From contig JALQPE010002265.1 in the NCBI GenBank assembly GCA_030407315.1, forward strand, positions 1 to 64,000: a stretch of 64,000 nucleotides of DNA, in the 5' to 3' direction. Positions within the stretch are counted from its first letter, which is position 1. Every line of letters starts with the position of its first letter. Below, piece after piece: positions 1 to 10,286 of the stretch. Below the pieces are notes generated by a model. That model searched no databases. It was not told where the DNA came from and saw only the letters and a list, made by a program, of their open reading frames with translations. This stretch comes from Asparagopsis taxiformis. Lineage: Eukaryota > Rhodophyta > Florideophyceae > Bonnemaisoniales > Bonnemaisoniaceae. Made by a program: the position numbers and the translations under genes.

Positions 1-77
1 GGGCTCGCCGCCGTATCGTGTAATTCTCTGCTCAAAAGTCTTCGTGCGCTTCGTTCCCCAGGTGTGTGCTCCAGCGC

Positions 78-1608
78 ATGGCATACTCACGTGGTACTGT
101 CAACAGTGCCTTCCTGCACGCGTCAGAAGCTTTGCAGAACGGCACAGAGGCTGCTCATGGGAAGTCCCACAAGATCGTCTCAGCCGTCGATGCGCTCTCA
201 GTACTCGTGTCTGTTATCCCGCTTTCCGTGGAATCAGCCCTCGCGTCTTCATTCGTGAGCCAGTCACGCTCCGTCTTGTTATTGAAACTTGCATCAGGTC
301 TGTCAGCGCCACCGGTCGTCTCCTTAGTCAAAACGCTGCTCGCGCTTCTGCTCCTAGACTTTCAGATGAAGGCACGTTGGATTCATTGCGTACGTGGCAA
401 GCACTTGTGAGAATTGTGCCTGCAACATCCTCATGGACGGGCACTCCCTCCTACTCTTCCTCAATCCTATTTCTTGCACAAGTTGCCCGCCGTGCAGCCC
501 TCGTCTCACTTCTCCAGGATATAAACGAGGAAAGAATGTTCCCCGTGAAGAGAAAATGTTACTGGCGAAGCATACCCATCTGTGTCAACGCTGAATAGCT
601 CCATATCACCTCCGAATTCTGCGAGCCTGGAAGGAAGCAACGGCAGCAGCCCACCAAGCTATAATGGCAATACCACTGGATTTGAATCAGAAGACGAGAA
701 CATTCTTACTGCTGAATTGCATCAATGCGTTATTGCAATGATCAGCACATCGGGCACAAGCCCAGGTGACGTTTTCTTCGAACTGTATAGAACGGTCGTT
801 TATTTATATGCAACGACCTAAAGAAGATCCGTGCTAGTCGAAAGAACAACCCTCTTTCAGAACCACTGAAGACACTTCCCCCAAGAGGAAAGAAGAACCG
901 GAACCAAACGGGGACAGCGAACAGGACGACATCCAAGTCAACAACCCTGCAATGCCCGCACCAGCCAAAAATGATCGAAGTCGTTCAGATGAAGAAGCAA
1001 AGGGCGTACTTGTCGAAAATATTGCTGTTGATGGGCAGCTTCCATCGCGGGCTCTTCGGCGGGCAGTGATGGCATCAGAACTAGACCTTGGCGAATACTT
1101 TGACAGTAGTCAACCGCCATCACTCCAGCATTTAAGCCCACACCAAACTGGAGTGCCACCGGGTATGCATACGTTTGAGGAATTCTCACATGCACTAGCC
1201 ATTGTCATTGGAACACTATCAAACAAGACAATTACGGAAAACTTTGAGGACCCGCAGCAAGCGGCACAATTGATATCGCGTGATGTGCAGCGCAGTGGTT
1301 CTTCGTACCTGCGTCGGGTCCACAAACGCGCCAAATCAATTCTGCGGCGCGATATGTTGAATCAAGACTATGATTGGCGTGCAGTGAGATATGAAGAAAG
1401 AATCAAGCGGCTAGAAGAACAAGTGGCTAGTCTAAAGAGCATGGTGGAACACAGTATAGAAGAGAGTGTCAATTTTGGAAGACGGAAGTCTTTGCCGAAG
1501 ATTTTGGGAAAGCCCGGTGAGAGTTCATACGCTGATAAGGAACTTGCCACTCGTGAACATATCCATGACTACATGTGCAGTCCATCGCGGTGTTTTTGTG
1601 TGACATAA
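78..1608 (+). CDS. Multi-exon gene of unknown function, C-terminal coiled coil (5' end uncertain)
   Basis: I do not recognise this protein. Coding-looking segments lie in successive frames: 78-297, 366 to about 548, about 550-784, and 861-1608. The best introns are 298-365 (AG|GTCTGT to TTTCAG), which joins ...LLLKLAS to DEGTLDSLRTW in phase, and 785-860 (GTATAG to TTTCAG). Between 545 and 556 the frame shifts by +1 with no convincing splice sites, so this is either an indel or a very short intron. The first half is helical and Ala/Leu/Val-rich. The middle is Ser/Asn/Pro-rich and acidic. The C-terminal 218 residues contain a short coiled coil (YEERIKRLEEQVASLKSMVE). The first ATG is at 78 and an in-frame stop lies at 21. 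A possible splice acceptor at 60-61 means the real start could be outside the window. Confidence 0.5.
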
Positions 1609-2780
1609 ATTTGCAAGTGTACGTTTTCTAAATTGCACACCCAACTAAATGATAATCGCATTTGTGTCGGTGTGCTTGTGTTTGCACTGTTTATGGTGGT
1701 TTCGTACCTGACTGTGCCAATCTGTCGTTGAGACAGCATGTATGGGCAATGCGCCAGCATGATGTGGATTGCAATTGGATACACTAAAGATAGCTAGAAG
1801 CTGGGAACGTTCCCGCAAGGCACAAGAAGGCTTTTTGAATGGAATTGTACTAGTAGGTATGTAGCGCTTAGGAAATCCAGTCTGTCTGCCATCTAGTCGA
1901 CACATGTTTCAGGTGTCGAAGTGTAATGAACCATAAAGACTTGATGATTTTTTCGCAAGCGCTTGGAGCATAACTGAAATCCGATATGAATACACGTCCT
2001 GTTGTCACCAATGACTCGGGCCGAGCTTATACCATGTGTACTCAATTACTGCAGCCTTGATAAGTGCAGCTGAGTGTCAGCCACCGCGTTAGGAAGCCTA
2101 GCGAAAGCAATTGACAGATGTTCAGGGCTGTGAAAGAGCGGGAAATCGCACATGCAGTAGTCGGCGCGACACGCACATTAATCGCCATCCTTTGCGTCTA
2201 CTGTTGAACACGCAGCGCAATGAATCGGGGAACGCACATGTGTGATTGGGCTGGTGGGCGTTATTACGACTTTACACCGTCTATATCAGATGAAAGAACG
2301 GGTAACCACAGGCAGTTGAGCAATTTTTGATGTGATGGCCCCCGTAGACTCTGTGCTTACCGTTTTCGTAGACGGTCCTAATTAAAACAAGATAGTTTGG
2401 ATTGTGCTACTCAACTGATTTAACTAAATCGCTTGCAATTAGCCGAGGCGGCCCGTACATGGCGGTGATTTTGACGGCACAGACGGAAAGATTTTGTAAA
2501 GGCGTTGTTGACTCATCGGCTGCAGTCAAAACCAAATCAGCCTCTCTGCAAGTGCTGCAGTACTCTGGGGCAACCTCCTTAATTTCACTCAACCCTAAAG
2601 GGGAATCTGACGCGCGGAGTGATGAGGTGAGATCTATCGACGGCGACGCACATCGGATGGCGTCGATAGATCAGTTGACGCGTGAGATGATTGAGGATTC
2701 AAGGTCGTGTCACGGCTGTGACGGTGGCGAAGGCGGTAGGATGTAGGGCCAGATAGTTTGAAATAAGTACACTGGAGTAA

Positions 2781-3036
2781 TAGCGATTTCTGGTGTTGCC
2801 ATATGGGAATATATGAAATTGCATGGAAATGTTTGTGGCGCATTTTGCTCAGCAGGCGGTGCCAGTACGGAGCCGAGTTTTGGCATACGTACGCCTGGGG
2901 GGAACTGGTTACGATCTTACAGCGTAATGTTAGCGCTAGGAGTAGAAGTTTTGCTCGAAGTTTAATTGTTGACGTAACCGCCTCGCTCTAGTAACGCGCT
3001 GGGGTAAAGACAGTTGTCCCCCGAATCGAGATCCTG
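2781..3036 (+). repeat. Left arm of inverted repeat
   Basis: Pairs with 3332-3590 on the opposite strand. The inner end is the CCCCGAATCGAGATCCT block just before 3036. Confidence 0.7.
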
Positions 3037-3331
3037 AGATATGCTGCTGCACTGCGCGAGATTTTGCGCTCAATCTCATATGGCTGTCGTTCGATGAAGT
3101 AACATGCGAACGCCAAAGACAGATGAAAAGCTGCGGCATTAGCTGCAAGCAATTAATCAATTACGCATCTGCGATTATTTGGAATCCTTTGCAAATCGTA
3201 CCGTTGCTCTGTATATTCTGGCTAGTGCTTCTACGCAGTGGGTAACAATCGAAATGAGATCCAGGTAATGTTTCGGTGTTTGCGACGAGTTTCACAGCAC
3301 CAAGTTTCAATACACCATTACATAACATTTT

Positions 3332-3590
3332 AGGATCTCGATTCGGGGACAACTGTCATTTACCACAGCGCTTACTAGGAGCGAGGCGGTTACGTCACAC
3401 AATTAAACTTCGAGCAAAACTTCTACTTCTCTAGCGCTAAATTACGCTGTAAGATCGTAACCCAGTCCCCCCATGCGTACGTATCCCAAAACTCGGCTCC
3501 GTCTGGCACGCGCTGCTGAGCAAAATGCCCACAGAACATTTCCATGCAATTTCCATATATTCCCATATGGCAACACCAGAATCGTCTAAT
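3332..3590 (-). repeat. Right arm of inverted repeat
   Basis: Reverse complement of the left arm. The inner end starts AGGATCTCGATTCGGGG at 3332, and the outer end reads CCATATGGCAACACCAGA. Confidence 0.7.
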
Positions 3591-4999
3591 GTTACACCGC
3601 TTGATTGGGTGGTGATGTGTACATATAAAATGCTGTACCGTATGGGCGCCGTATTGTATTGTTGATTTGAAAAACCGGGGCAGAGGAAACGGTGCAGCCG
3701 GCTGGCGCGCCATTCCCTGCAGCCATTATTCGAATCCAGTCGAGGAATGATATCGACGTAACTATTGCAGTCGTTTACGAGACGTGGACGTTGCTCGAGT
3801 AGGCCGGGAGGCAATTTACTCCGCATGTAACGCATCGAAATCGGTATTTAGAGCAGATTCGGATTTTATCAACTCTAGTCTGGTAAAGAGAATATCTATT
3901 AATAACTACTGTAGACTAGTCCAGTTGCATCTATTTGTATCACAGCATTGGATGGTCGGAGGCACGTGATTGTTGAGCGATTGTAATTTTGATACCGCCA
4001 TCAGACCCGTGCTTTTATTTGCAAATCTACAAGGCACTTTTGCATCTCTCTGAAGAGTCAAAAACGCGGCGGCAGGATTAAATCATATACTGCACGTATA
4101 TGTCACCTCATAGTTTTGGGCAGTTTTCCGTAATAACACCCATAGAGATTGGCAGACGTTTTTAAAATTTTAAACCAATCTCATTGGAGTTGGTGGTCAC
4201 TCGGCCGATTCAATGTCATCATTCTGTTCTCCCCCCGCCTTCCTACCTCACAAATTGCAGTCTCTTCAAGCGGGAAAACAAGTCTGACGCCCTGCGAATT
4301 GTTGCGCCGTCAACAATGCCACATACGCAATGCTGATATGGAAGTGCAGCGCGCCAAAGCCTCAACCGCCATTTCTCTTCTCCATGTCACGCACAATAGA
4401 TGGGCATGTTCACTTGCAACACACGCACTCCTGTCTATCGGTCATATTTCATACCTGCAAGCCGCCTGTCTGATCGCTCCTGAGACTCGCATAGCCAACC
4501 GGAAAGATTCGACGAGACAAAAGCGCTGACGCGTGCGGTCGTATCGTTTTGATTGCCGTGCTGTCTGCTGCCTTTCTGTGCACATTGGCTGCTGTCGTGC
4601 TTTTGGTGCGTTGCATTCCGTACGTACATATCACCCGAATATAGCGCTCAACAGTAATCCCTGATGTGATCGTTGCACTTTGTTCCCGTCATCACGCGTC
4701 AGATATCAGACTTGCGAAATGGCGGAGACACTCCCAACGAGCACGTGAGATGGATGCAACTTCTGTAATGCTTCCTTTCCTTACACCCTATCCATCAACA
4801 CAACTACTACACATAATACACGTGTCCACCGGTAGTTGGCAAGTAGACCTAAACGCTGTCTTGTCCGATGTCTCCTTGATGCCATCATCCTGCAAACATG
4901 TCATTGGTACATTCCACATCAAGCAACTCTAAACCCAACCGCACCACCCGCCTCGATTCAACACACCCTTCCGCGACCGCTCGCCACCCCGTCGAATGA

Positions 5000-5823
5000 A
5001 TGGGCCAGGAGCAAAGCACTCAAGTTCCCCCAACGAGCACACCAACTTCTTCCGATGGCGTTCGTCTCGTTCAAGAAGTGCGCACCGACACAACCGCGCC
5101 CAGTCAAGGCGCCGACCGATTATTAGATGATTCTTCCGCTCTCCCACTTCCGCATCCCCTGCTTCCCCGGCTCCAATTAAGGACGATGTTTCCTCCGCGT
5201 TGCAGGGCGCCCATGTCATGCATGAGCTGCGATCCGTGCTCGGCGGCCTTTTGCTCAGAAGCGAGGACACTGCCCCGCGTTCCAATCCCATGGCCTTGCA
5301 ACAGCCCCAGTCACATCCCCCGTCTGCCGATGGTGAGCAGGAGGACGACGACGACCCCGAAGAACAGCGCAATTCGACCGCTGTCATGAACGAGGCGTCA
5401 TCGATAGATCAGTTTTCGGTCGCGACGTTGTCTGAGGAAGATACGCGCGCTGAACAGGAGCGCTGGGCGAGACTTGGTATAGATTATGAGGCTGTTAGTG
5501 TGGTTATGAATGAGTGTACCGGTGGTGATCGATTGACGCGCTTGTTGGCTAGACAGGAAGAGTTGTTGGACAAAATTAAGTTTGCTGCAGAAAAATCGCT
5601 GCGCTTGGGGGTTGCTATGGATACGAATGGAGAACAGGCGAAACGAACAACAAAGGCACTAGAGGGTCTGGATAGGATTCATGTTGCACTGGCGGATGTT
5701 CAAGATAGTTTGGAAGCCGCTGTTGCCACTGCGAATATTCTTGGCGCTTCGCATTTTTCGCATGATGATGAGATGTGTTCGTTTAAAAACTTTCTCAAGC
5801 ATAATCCGCCAAGTGTTCCATAG
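5000..5823 (+). CDS. BORCS5-like (BORC subunit), predicted N-myristoylated, one intron
   Basis: ATG at 5000 opens MGQEQSTQ, a good N-myristoylation signal (Gly2, Ser6). That frame is not the one used downstream. An intron of 5078-5205 (GTGCGC to TTGCAG, phase 0) joins it to GAHVMHELRSVLGGLL; an acceptor at 5181 also keeps phase. The rest is an acidic linker, then a long helical region around RLTRLLARQEELLDKIKFAA and a short tail with FKNFLKHNPP. Length (about 230 aa), myristoylation and helical layout resemble BORCS5/myrlysin, the lipid-anchored BORC subunit that couples lysosomes to Arl8 and kinesin in animals. The assignment is inferred from architecture, not from a strong residue match. 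The donor site is weak, so the exon 1 boundary needs a transcript. Confidence 0.45.
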
Positions 5824-5974
5824 CGCAGAGTAATTTGGTAGACGTAAATATGTTCCGCTGTTGCAACAAAATTGCGTATGAGCACACTTTATTTACATGA
5901 ACGCGTGCGACACAAACACTATGAATGAAGGGCAGTTAAATACACATGTCCTCGGCTATTCGATTGTATTTGAA

Positions 5975-6865
5975 TTACGCAAACACGACTGGGCGGAAGG
6001 TATGTCGACTGCGCTGCCCTTGGACAACACGGCCTTGAAGACGACGAGTGAACGACCTGTCGATTCCGTCCATATGGTTCTTAAGAGCGTCAACGTTCTT
6101 GTACACTTCAATAGTCTTGAAGAATCCTTGTTCCGAGCGCGAATGCAGCACGCAAAATTCGAGACAATCACCTGTGGAGACACTGAACTCTGCCGAACCT
6201 CTGAGTATGTCGGCGACTTCTGAGAGATTGCTAGGACGACTCATATCCACATTAACCGACTCCACAACGACCACGTTCTCATTGGGGTCAAAGTCCACGT
6301 CGTGTAGCTTTGACGTAAATACATTGTCGTACTTGAGACTGGTCATATCAACGGCGTCCACAACGGGGGCGAGTCTCTCGACGGCGGAGAGCCAGCGTCG
6401 CCAGACGGCGGGGTTATTCTTGGCGACCTGGGCGTCGAAAGCCTCCATAAGGACGTAGCGGGCGTCCTTATTCCTCATGGAAGTGTCCAGAAAACCGAGG
6501 GTGGGGTCCGGAATCTGCTGGAGCAACCAACGATGCAGAGCGGGGTTATCGAGGCGAGCCTCGAGACGGGAAGTAGTATCCGATTGAGCGACGGCGGCAC
6601 GCTCAAAGGTGCGTTGGGACTGGCTCTTGACGACGATCCAGTGGTGCATCTCCTGCACGAAGGAGACGCGAGAATCGATGACTGGAGCGGCTGTGCGGGT
6701 GCGGGGTTTCTGGACTGGGAGGGAGGTGTCCGGGCGAGTTTTGGGGTTGCTGCTGATCGGGGCGGAGTTTGCATCGGCGGATGCGACCGGGGAGGTGGTG
6801 AGACAGCGGTTGGAGAGGGCGGGCTTGGCGTTGATGGGCAGGGCGGTTGGTGCGACGAATGCCAT
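5975..6865 (-). CDS. Plastid-targeted protein with C-terminal ABM-like domain
   Basis: A 296-residue protein. Its N-terminus MAFVAPTALP followed by a Ser/Ala/Pro/Thr-rich stretch of about 60 residues looks like a plastid transit peptide. The middle (about 65-180) is helical and Arg/Trp-containing, with no family I recognise. The C-terminal third, from about residue 205 (NVDMSRPSNLSEVADILRGS) through GDCLEFCVLHS and FKTIEVYKNVDALKNHM, has the order of an ABM (antibiotic biosynthesis monooxygenase-like) ferredoxin fold: a glycine-Cys-Leu-Glu-Phe strand, then a strand ending in E-x-Y/W and the helix containing H. Such domains can be monooxygenases, haem-degrading enzymes or simple binding modules. 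No catalytic assignment is made. Confidence 0.7.
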   Translation of the reverse strand: MAFVAPTALPINAKPALSNRCLTTSPVASADANSAPISSNPKTRPDTSLPVQKPRTRTAAPVIDSRVSFVQEMHHWIVVKSQSQRTFERAAVAQSDTTSRLEARLDNPALHRWLLQQIPDPTLGFLDTSMRNKDARYVLMEAFDAQVAKNNPAVWRRWLSAVERLAPVVDAVDMTSLKYDNVFTSKLHDVDFDPNENVVVVESVNVDMSRPSNLSEVADILRGSAEFSVSTGDCLEFCVLHSRSEQGFFKTIEVYKNVDALKNHMDGIDRSFTRRLQGRVVQGQRSRHTFRPVVFA

Positions 6866-8462
6866 TTTGGGATGGGTTTTGGAGGTATGGGGGTGCGTCT
6901 GTGGGAATGGTGATGAACGAGGTATGGGTCAGTGCTGAGGTTGGCAGAGGTTGGGACGGTACTTATGAAGGGAATGGAAATTGGGTAAAGTTGCACAACA
7001 TGGCATGGCACAGGACTGCGTCCTGGTGCACTCAATTCACACGTAGGCACTGCTGCCGCATTGCGCTGAGAGTGCTGCGCAATGGGATTGTGGTCGCGTG
7101 TATGAGAAGATGCGGATTGGACTGGTTTTGGCCGGGCCGAAGCGGGCGACTGGTTGGCTTCCACTGGAGGATGTGGGCACGGCGCGTAGAAAGTATCAAA
7201 AGAGCGCTGATTTAGGAGAAATGGGGGCACTTCACGGCGCCAAGGAATAATCTCCATAATCTGGCCTGAGCGGAGGCGCATTGCGGACGCCGGGGAAGAT
7301 GATTGGCGACACGTTGTGCGAGTATTGCATCCCCGCCAGTGATTGGATGGGGTTTCCGGATGATATGTTTCTCCTGGCGGCGGACGCTTGGTGACGCAAA
7401 GGCGCCTTTTGTGTGGCTGACAAAACGTTGGACCGTTTTGGTTAGCCCATGTAACATAGTTTGACGGTTTGGCAGTGCACGCAAAGGTTACATCTCCACG
7501 CACTGAGCGACCGCTTGGAGATTGCTGCATTGGACGAGGCGCTCGCAACGTAATTTCTCTCATACTGTAATAAGCCTTTCAAAAACACAACGTAAAACAA
7601 CGATTGATGGAATGTCATGGCGATACTAGGGGATATTCTGTCGAAATGGTCCAATCATTGCTTTGATTCGTTGCTTGTCGGCCAATCCAATTGCAGTAGC
7701 TTGTTGAGCGCGACAGCAACAAGAAATGGATCATTGCGTCAGTAACTACTCTGCCCTCAAAATATCACCCTCCCTTTGTTACCGTCCAAGCATACCAAAC
7801 GGTTGTGATACAAAATATCTAATGTTTCACAATAATCTTCCCCATATCTATAACAATCTGTTCTAACCTACTATGCACATCCCCCGGTGCATCCACTGCT
7901 TTGCCCAGAAATTCAGGTAAAACCCTGCAACGTTGCACACATTAATCCACATCTATCGCAGTTTCATGCCCGACTGAACAGACTCGCCATGCATCATCCT
8001 TGTAAACAATTTGCGACATGACGAGGCGCGCCCTTTAAACCAACAATCTGTACACACCCATGGCTTTCACGACTCGCGACCACCGTCAACTATCCTCTCA
8101 CCTTGTTTTCTCACATATCTCCATTATGGCCAAGCATGTCCCCAGACAAACTATCGCGCCTTTTCACCAACCCTACATTTTACAAAACCGATGCTGCAAT
8201 ATTGTTTTATTCCGCTTCTCCATCTTGGCCAAGTATGTCCCCAGGCAAGCTATCGCACCTTTTCACCAACCCTACGTTTTACAAAAACCAACTCGTTAAC
8301 TGACGCTCCAGCATTGTTTTATTCCGCCTCTCCATCTTGGCCAAGCATGTATGTCCCCAGCACTGAAACTTAAAATCGTACAACTGTAACAAACACTGCA
8401 GTTTACAAAACTCAACTCGCACACGTGGCGCCACAAAATAACTAGACCATTTCTACGCGTGC
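6866..8462. other. Intergenic region with tandem repeat
   Basis: Separates two head-to-tail plastid-protein genes on the minus strand. A Pro/Ser-rich minus-strand ORF crosses 6475-7563, but nearly 400 nt of it overlap the ABM gene in another frame and it has no domain, so it is treated as non-coding. The only structure I can support is the repeat at 8118-8360. Confidence 0.5.
8118..8360 (+). repeat. Direct tandem repeat, about 2.3 copies of a 99-112 bp unit
   Basis: Copy 1 is 8118-8216, copy 2 is 8217-8328, and partial copy 3 is 8329-8360. Each begins TCTCCAT(T/C)(A/T)TGGCCAAG and continues TGTCCCCAG. The full copies also share CTATCGC(G/A)CCTTTTCACC, CCCTAC(A/G)TTTTACAAAA and ATTGTTTTATTCCGC. 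The repeat lies just 3' of the LPA3-like gene (which is on the minus strand) and probably overlaps its 3' untranslated region. Differing unit lengths argue against codon-based repetition. Confidence 0.8.
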
Positions 8463-9536
8463 TCATGATCGCCACTTATTCGACACAGCCTCTGTGCGGT
8501 CATCTTCCCACCATGTCGTTGACTTGTAACCCTTGAACATGAAGTTGCCTTCCGTCTTCCCACCATCCAAACTCATGCCATCTGTCAGAATGTCGCGTAC
8601 CTGTCCAAGTGGCGGCCGTTCATCCAGCGCGCACAGTCGTCGATAATTGCCACCCGACGTGTCCAGCAGCACCTGATACGCGCCCGGATACACGCGATAC
8701 AGCGCCCCGGAATAGTTGACGATGAACGGCGACTTCTGTATCGACCTCGAGTACGTCCGCGTGCGCAGATAGTACACGGGCAGAATTTTGCTGAGAAATC
8801 GGTAATGCATGCTCTTCCTCGGGAATGCCGGCAATCCAAGGTCTCCTCTCGCACCATCTAGTTTCAAGTTGAAAAAGATCACCGGCCGATCTCCAGCCGC
8901 CTCGACCAGTCGTTCGACATCGGGCAATTCCTGGCATGTCGCACCGAGCACGATAAACATATCATCATTGTCACGAACCGCAACATCGATTTCCGGCGTG
9001 GTCCATATGCGTTCTAGAAAGCTGCCTTTTCGCGCGTCGCGCAACGAACTGAAGCGAATGTTTTCAATCGGCTCCTCCTTTTCGCCGTTCTGCTCCACTG
9101 CACGGTCCTTTTCTACCAGATCTGGGAATGCAAGCGCAACGCGCATGCCCGATTCTGCGTATTTTTTCGCAAAATCAACAGCGAGACGCACGTTGGCGTC
9201 TGACACGTCGTATGAGCTTACAGAGGAGCTTTCCAGAACTGCGGTCGGCAGTGGAGGGAATTCCACCTCCAATAATCGGTTTCCGTCCGCTAGTGCTGCA
9301 TCGACCGCATCCTGCGCCTGTGATATCGCCTGAAAGAATGTGGCCGGTGGTGGCGCAAGATTTGTTGTCGCTGCGGTTGGTTTTGATATGTCGGTTTCTT
9401 CTGTCGCTGTCGCATGGACTGCGCAACGACGTTTCGACTGTCGCTTCAGAGCTACTGGGCAGCGGGCGTTGGGGGAGATAGTGGTAGGGTGAAAGGAGGT
9501 TGGATTTGTTATCGGGATTGCGGGCACAAAGGCCAT
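8463..9536 (-). CDS. DUF1995 protein, LPA3-like, plastid-targeted
   Basis: A 357-residue protein. Residues 1 to about 60 (MAFVPAIPITNPTSF...) are a Ser/Thr/Pro/Arg-rich transit peptide. The remainder follows the DUF1995 pattern of cyanobacterial and plastid proteins: a helical start (FFQAISQAQDAVDAALADG), LEVEFPPLP, a Rossmann-like region, VIFFNLKLDGARGDLGLPAFPRK, a Tyr-rich stretch (MHYRFLSKILPVYYLRTRTYSR), and SGALYRVYPGAYQVLLD. In plants the family includes LPA3, needed for photosystem II assembly at the thylakoid. The reaction, if any, is unknown. Family placement is firm; the LPA3 subgroup is inference. Confidence 0.85.
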   Translation of the reverse strand: MAFVPAIPITNPTSFHPTTISPNARCPVALKRQSKRRCAVHATATEETDISKPTAATTNLAPPPATFFQAISQAQDAVDAALADGNRLLEVEFPPLPTAVLESSSVSSYDVSDANVRLAVDFAKKYAESGMRVALAFPDLVEKDRAVEQNGEKEEPIENIRFSSLRDARKGSFLERIWTTPEIDVAVRDNDDMFIVLGATCQELPDVERLVEAAGDRPVIFFNLKLDGARGDLGLPAFPRKSMHYRFLSKILPVYYLRTRTYSRSIQKSPFIVNYSGALYRVYPGAYQVLLDTSGGNYRRLCALDERPPLGQVRDILTDGMSLDGGKTEGNFMFKGYKSTTWWEDDRTEAVSNKWRS

Positions 9537-10286
9537 GATGTGTTTGATTGATAGGGCTAAGATGCGCTAACGTGATGCTTCTAGGATTAGTGCGATCGTT
9601 TGTTGTTCTTGTACGATTGATGTTGCTCAATGATGTTGTTCACCAAAATGATGCTCATCTCAGGTGGAAAATTGTGAGGTGTCGCAATTGACGCCAAGTG
9701 TGGCAGCCATAACCGTTGACTTGACGGTCGGGAGATCGAAACTCCGTTACTGGCCAATTTTAATTTGTAGAAATCTGCCAAAGGCCTTGGATGAATGTGA
9801 GCAAATTCAGTCAATTGGCAAGTATCTACATTACAGTGAAGAAAATTGTTTTCCTCTTCCAGGAGAGTTTGAATTTTACCTACACGTATGACTCGTTGAT
9901 CCGGACCAAATCCAATTTGTGAAGGTAGCAAGTTTTGAGAAAATATGCGCTCAGATACCATTATGAGCGGTTGCCTCCACTATGGCAACACGTACGATAC
10001 TCATGTTGGTCTCCTTTTTGCTCTTAAATCCAATTTTTGCTGACATCGTACGTTCTGAGACTACTCGCACTTTCTGGTCGTCTCCCAAGTCTTTGTGGTA
10101 AAATTGATATAAGAACCATCAATAATGACGCTCACTCCGATCATAGTTTTGACATTTATTCCTATTTCTTGACATGTTGCGTCTCTAACTTCAGCTCGTC
10201 ACCAGCCGCTTCATTCTCCCCAAATAATTATTACACATCCCCTCCAACCCCTAACCACATCGTTTCCCGTGCGCATACAACACAAC
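9537..10286. other. Divergent intergenic region with a small candidate ORF
   Basis: Lies between the LPA3-like gene (minus) and the coiled-coil membrane protein (plus), so it should hold both promoters. The only candidate gene is the minus-strand ORF at 9587-9961, listed separately. I see no clear TATA box. Confidence 0.5.
9587..9961 (-). CDS. Small hypothetical protein, 124 aa
   Basis: ATG-initiated at 9961 (MVSERIFSQNLLPSQIGFGP). The first two thirds look protein-like, with alternating hydrophobic strands (RVIRVGKIQTLLEEENNFLHCNV) followed by CQLTEFAHIHPRPLADFYKLKL. The last third is basic and low in pattern, so the true 3' end may be spliced. The strand order faintly recalls a small OB-fold subunit such as TEN1, but I cannot support that from residues. 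It could also be a chance ORF in a promoter region. Confidence 0.3.
   Translation of the reverse strand: MVSERIFSQNLLPSQIGFGPDQRVIRVGKIQTLLEEENNFLHCNVDTCQLTEFAHIHPRPLADFYKLKLASNGVSISRPSSQRLWLPHLASIATPHNFPPEMSIILVNNIIEQHQSYKNNKRSH

Larger units (their letters stand above)
2770..3598. mobile_element. Foldback/MITE-like element with long imperfect inverted arms
   Basis: The left arm (about 2781-3036) reappears as its reverse complement at about 3332-3590. Matching blocks, in order, include TCTGGTGTTGCCATATGGGA, the block around GAGCCGAGTTTTGG, the block around TACGATCTTACAGCGTAA, the block around GTAACCGCCTCGCTC, and CCCCGAATCGAGATCCT. The arms are about 250 bp with scattered mismatches, and the centre is about 295 bp with no ORF. 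This is the form of a non-autonomous DNA transposon or foldback element. I could not fix the outer ends or a target-site duplication, so no superfamily is claimed. Confidence 0.7.
1609..4999. other. Gene-poor 3.4 kb region
   Basis: I see no convincing coding sequence on either strand: the ORFs are short, lack domains and overlap each other. The only clear structure is the inverted-repeat element at about 2770-3598. The rest is mixed-composition DNA with no recognisable tRNA, rRNA or conserved site. It contrasts with the dense gene packing in the remainder of the window. Confidence 0.6.

Noticed and set aside
766..844. Alternative intron GTGACG to GAAAG in the first gene
   Set aside because: Keeps phase but the acceptor lacks a pyrimidine tract; 785-860 with TTTCAG is better.
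3727..3740. TTCGAATCC resembling a tRNA T-loop
   Set aside because: Flanks do not pair into a T-stem and there is no acceptor stem about 70 nt away.
6475..7563. 362-codon minus-strand ORF, Pro/Ser-rich
   Set aside because: The last 390 nt overlap the ABM gene in another frame, composition is what GC-rich antisense or shifted frames produce, and there is no domain.
8118..8360. Possible CRISPR array
   Set aside because: Units of about 100 bp, only 2.3 copies, no short repeat/spacer alternation, eukaryotic context.
8011..8373. 120-codon plus-strand ORF over the tandem repeat
   Set aside because: The repeat unit lengths (99 and 112 bp) change frame between copies; open frames exist in all three frames, so this is a by-product of the repeat.
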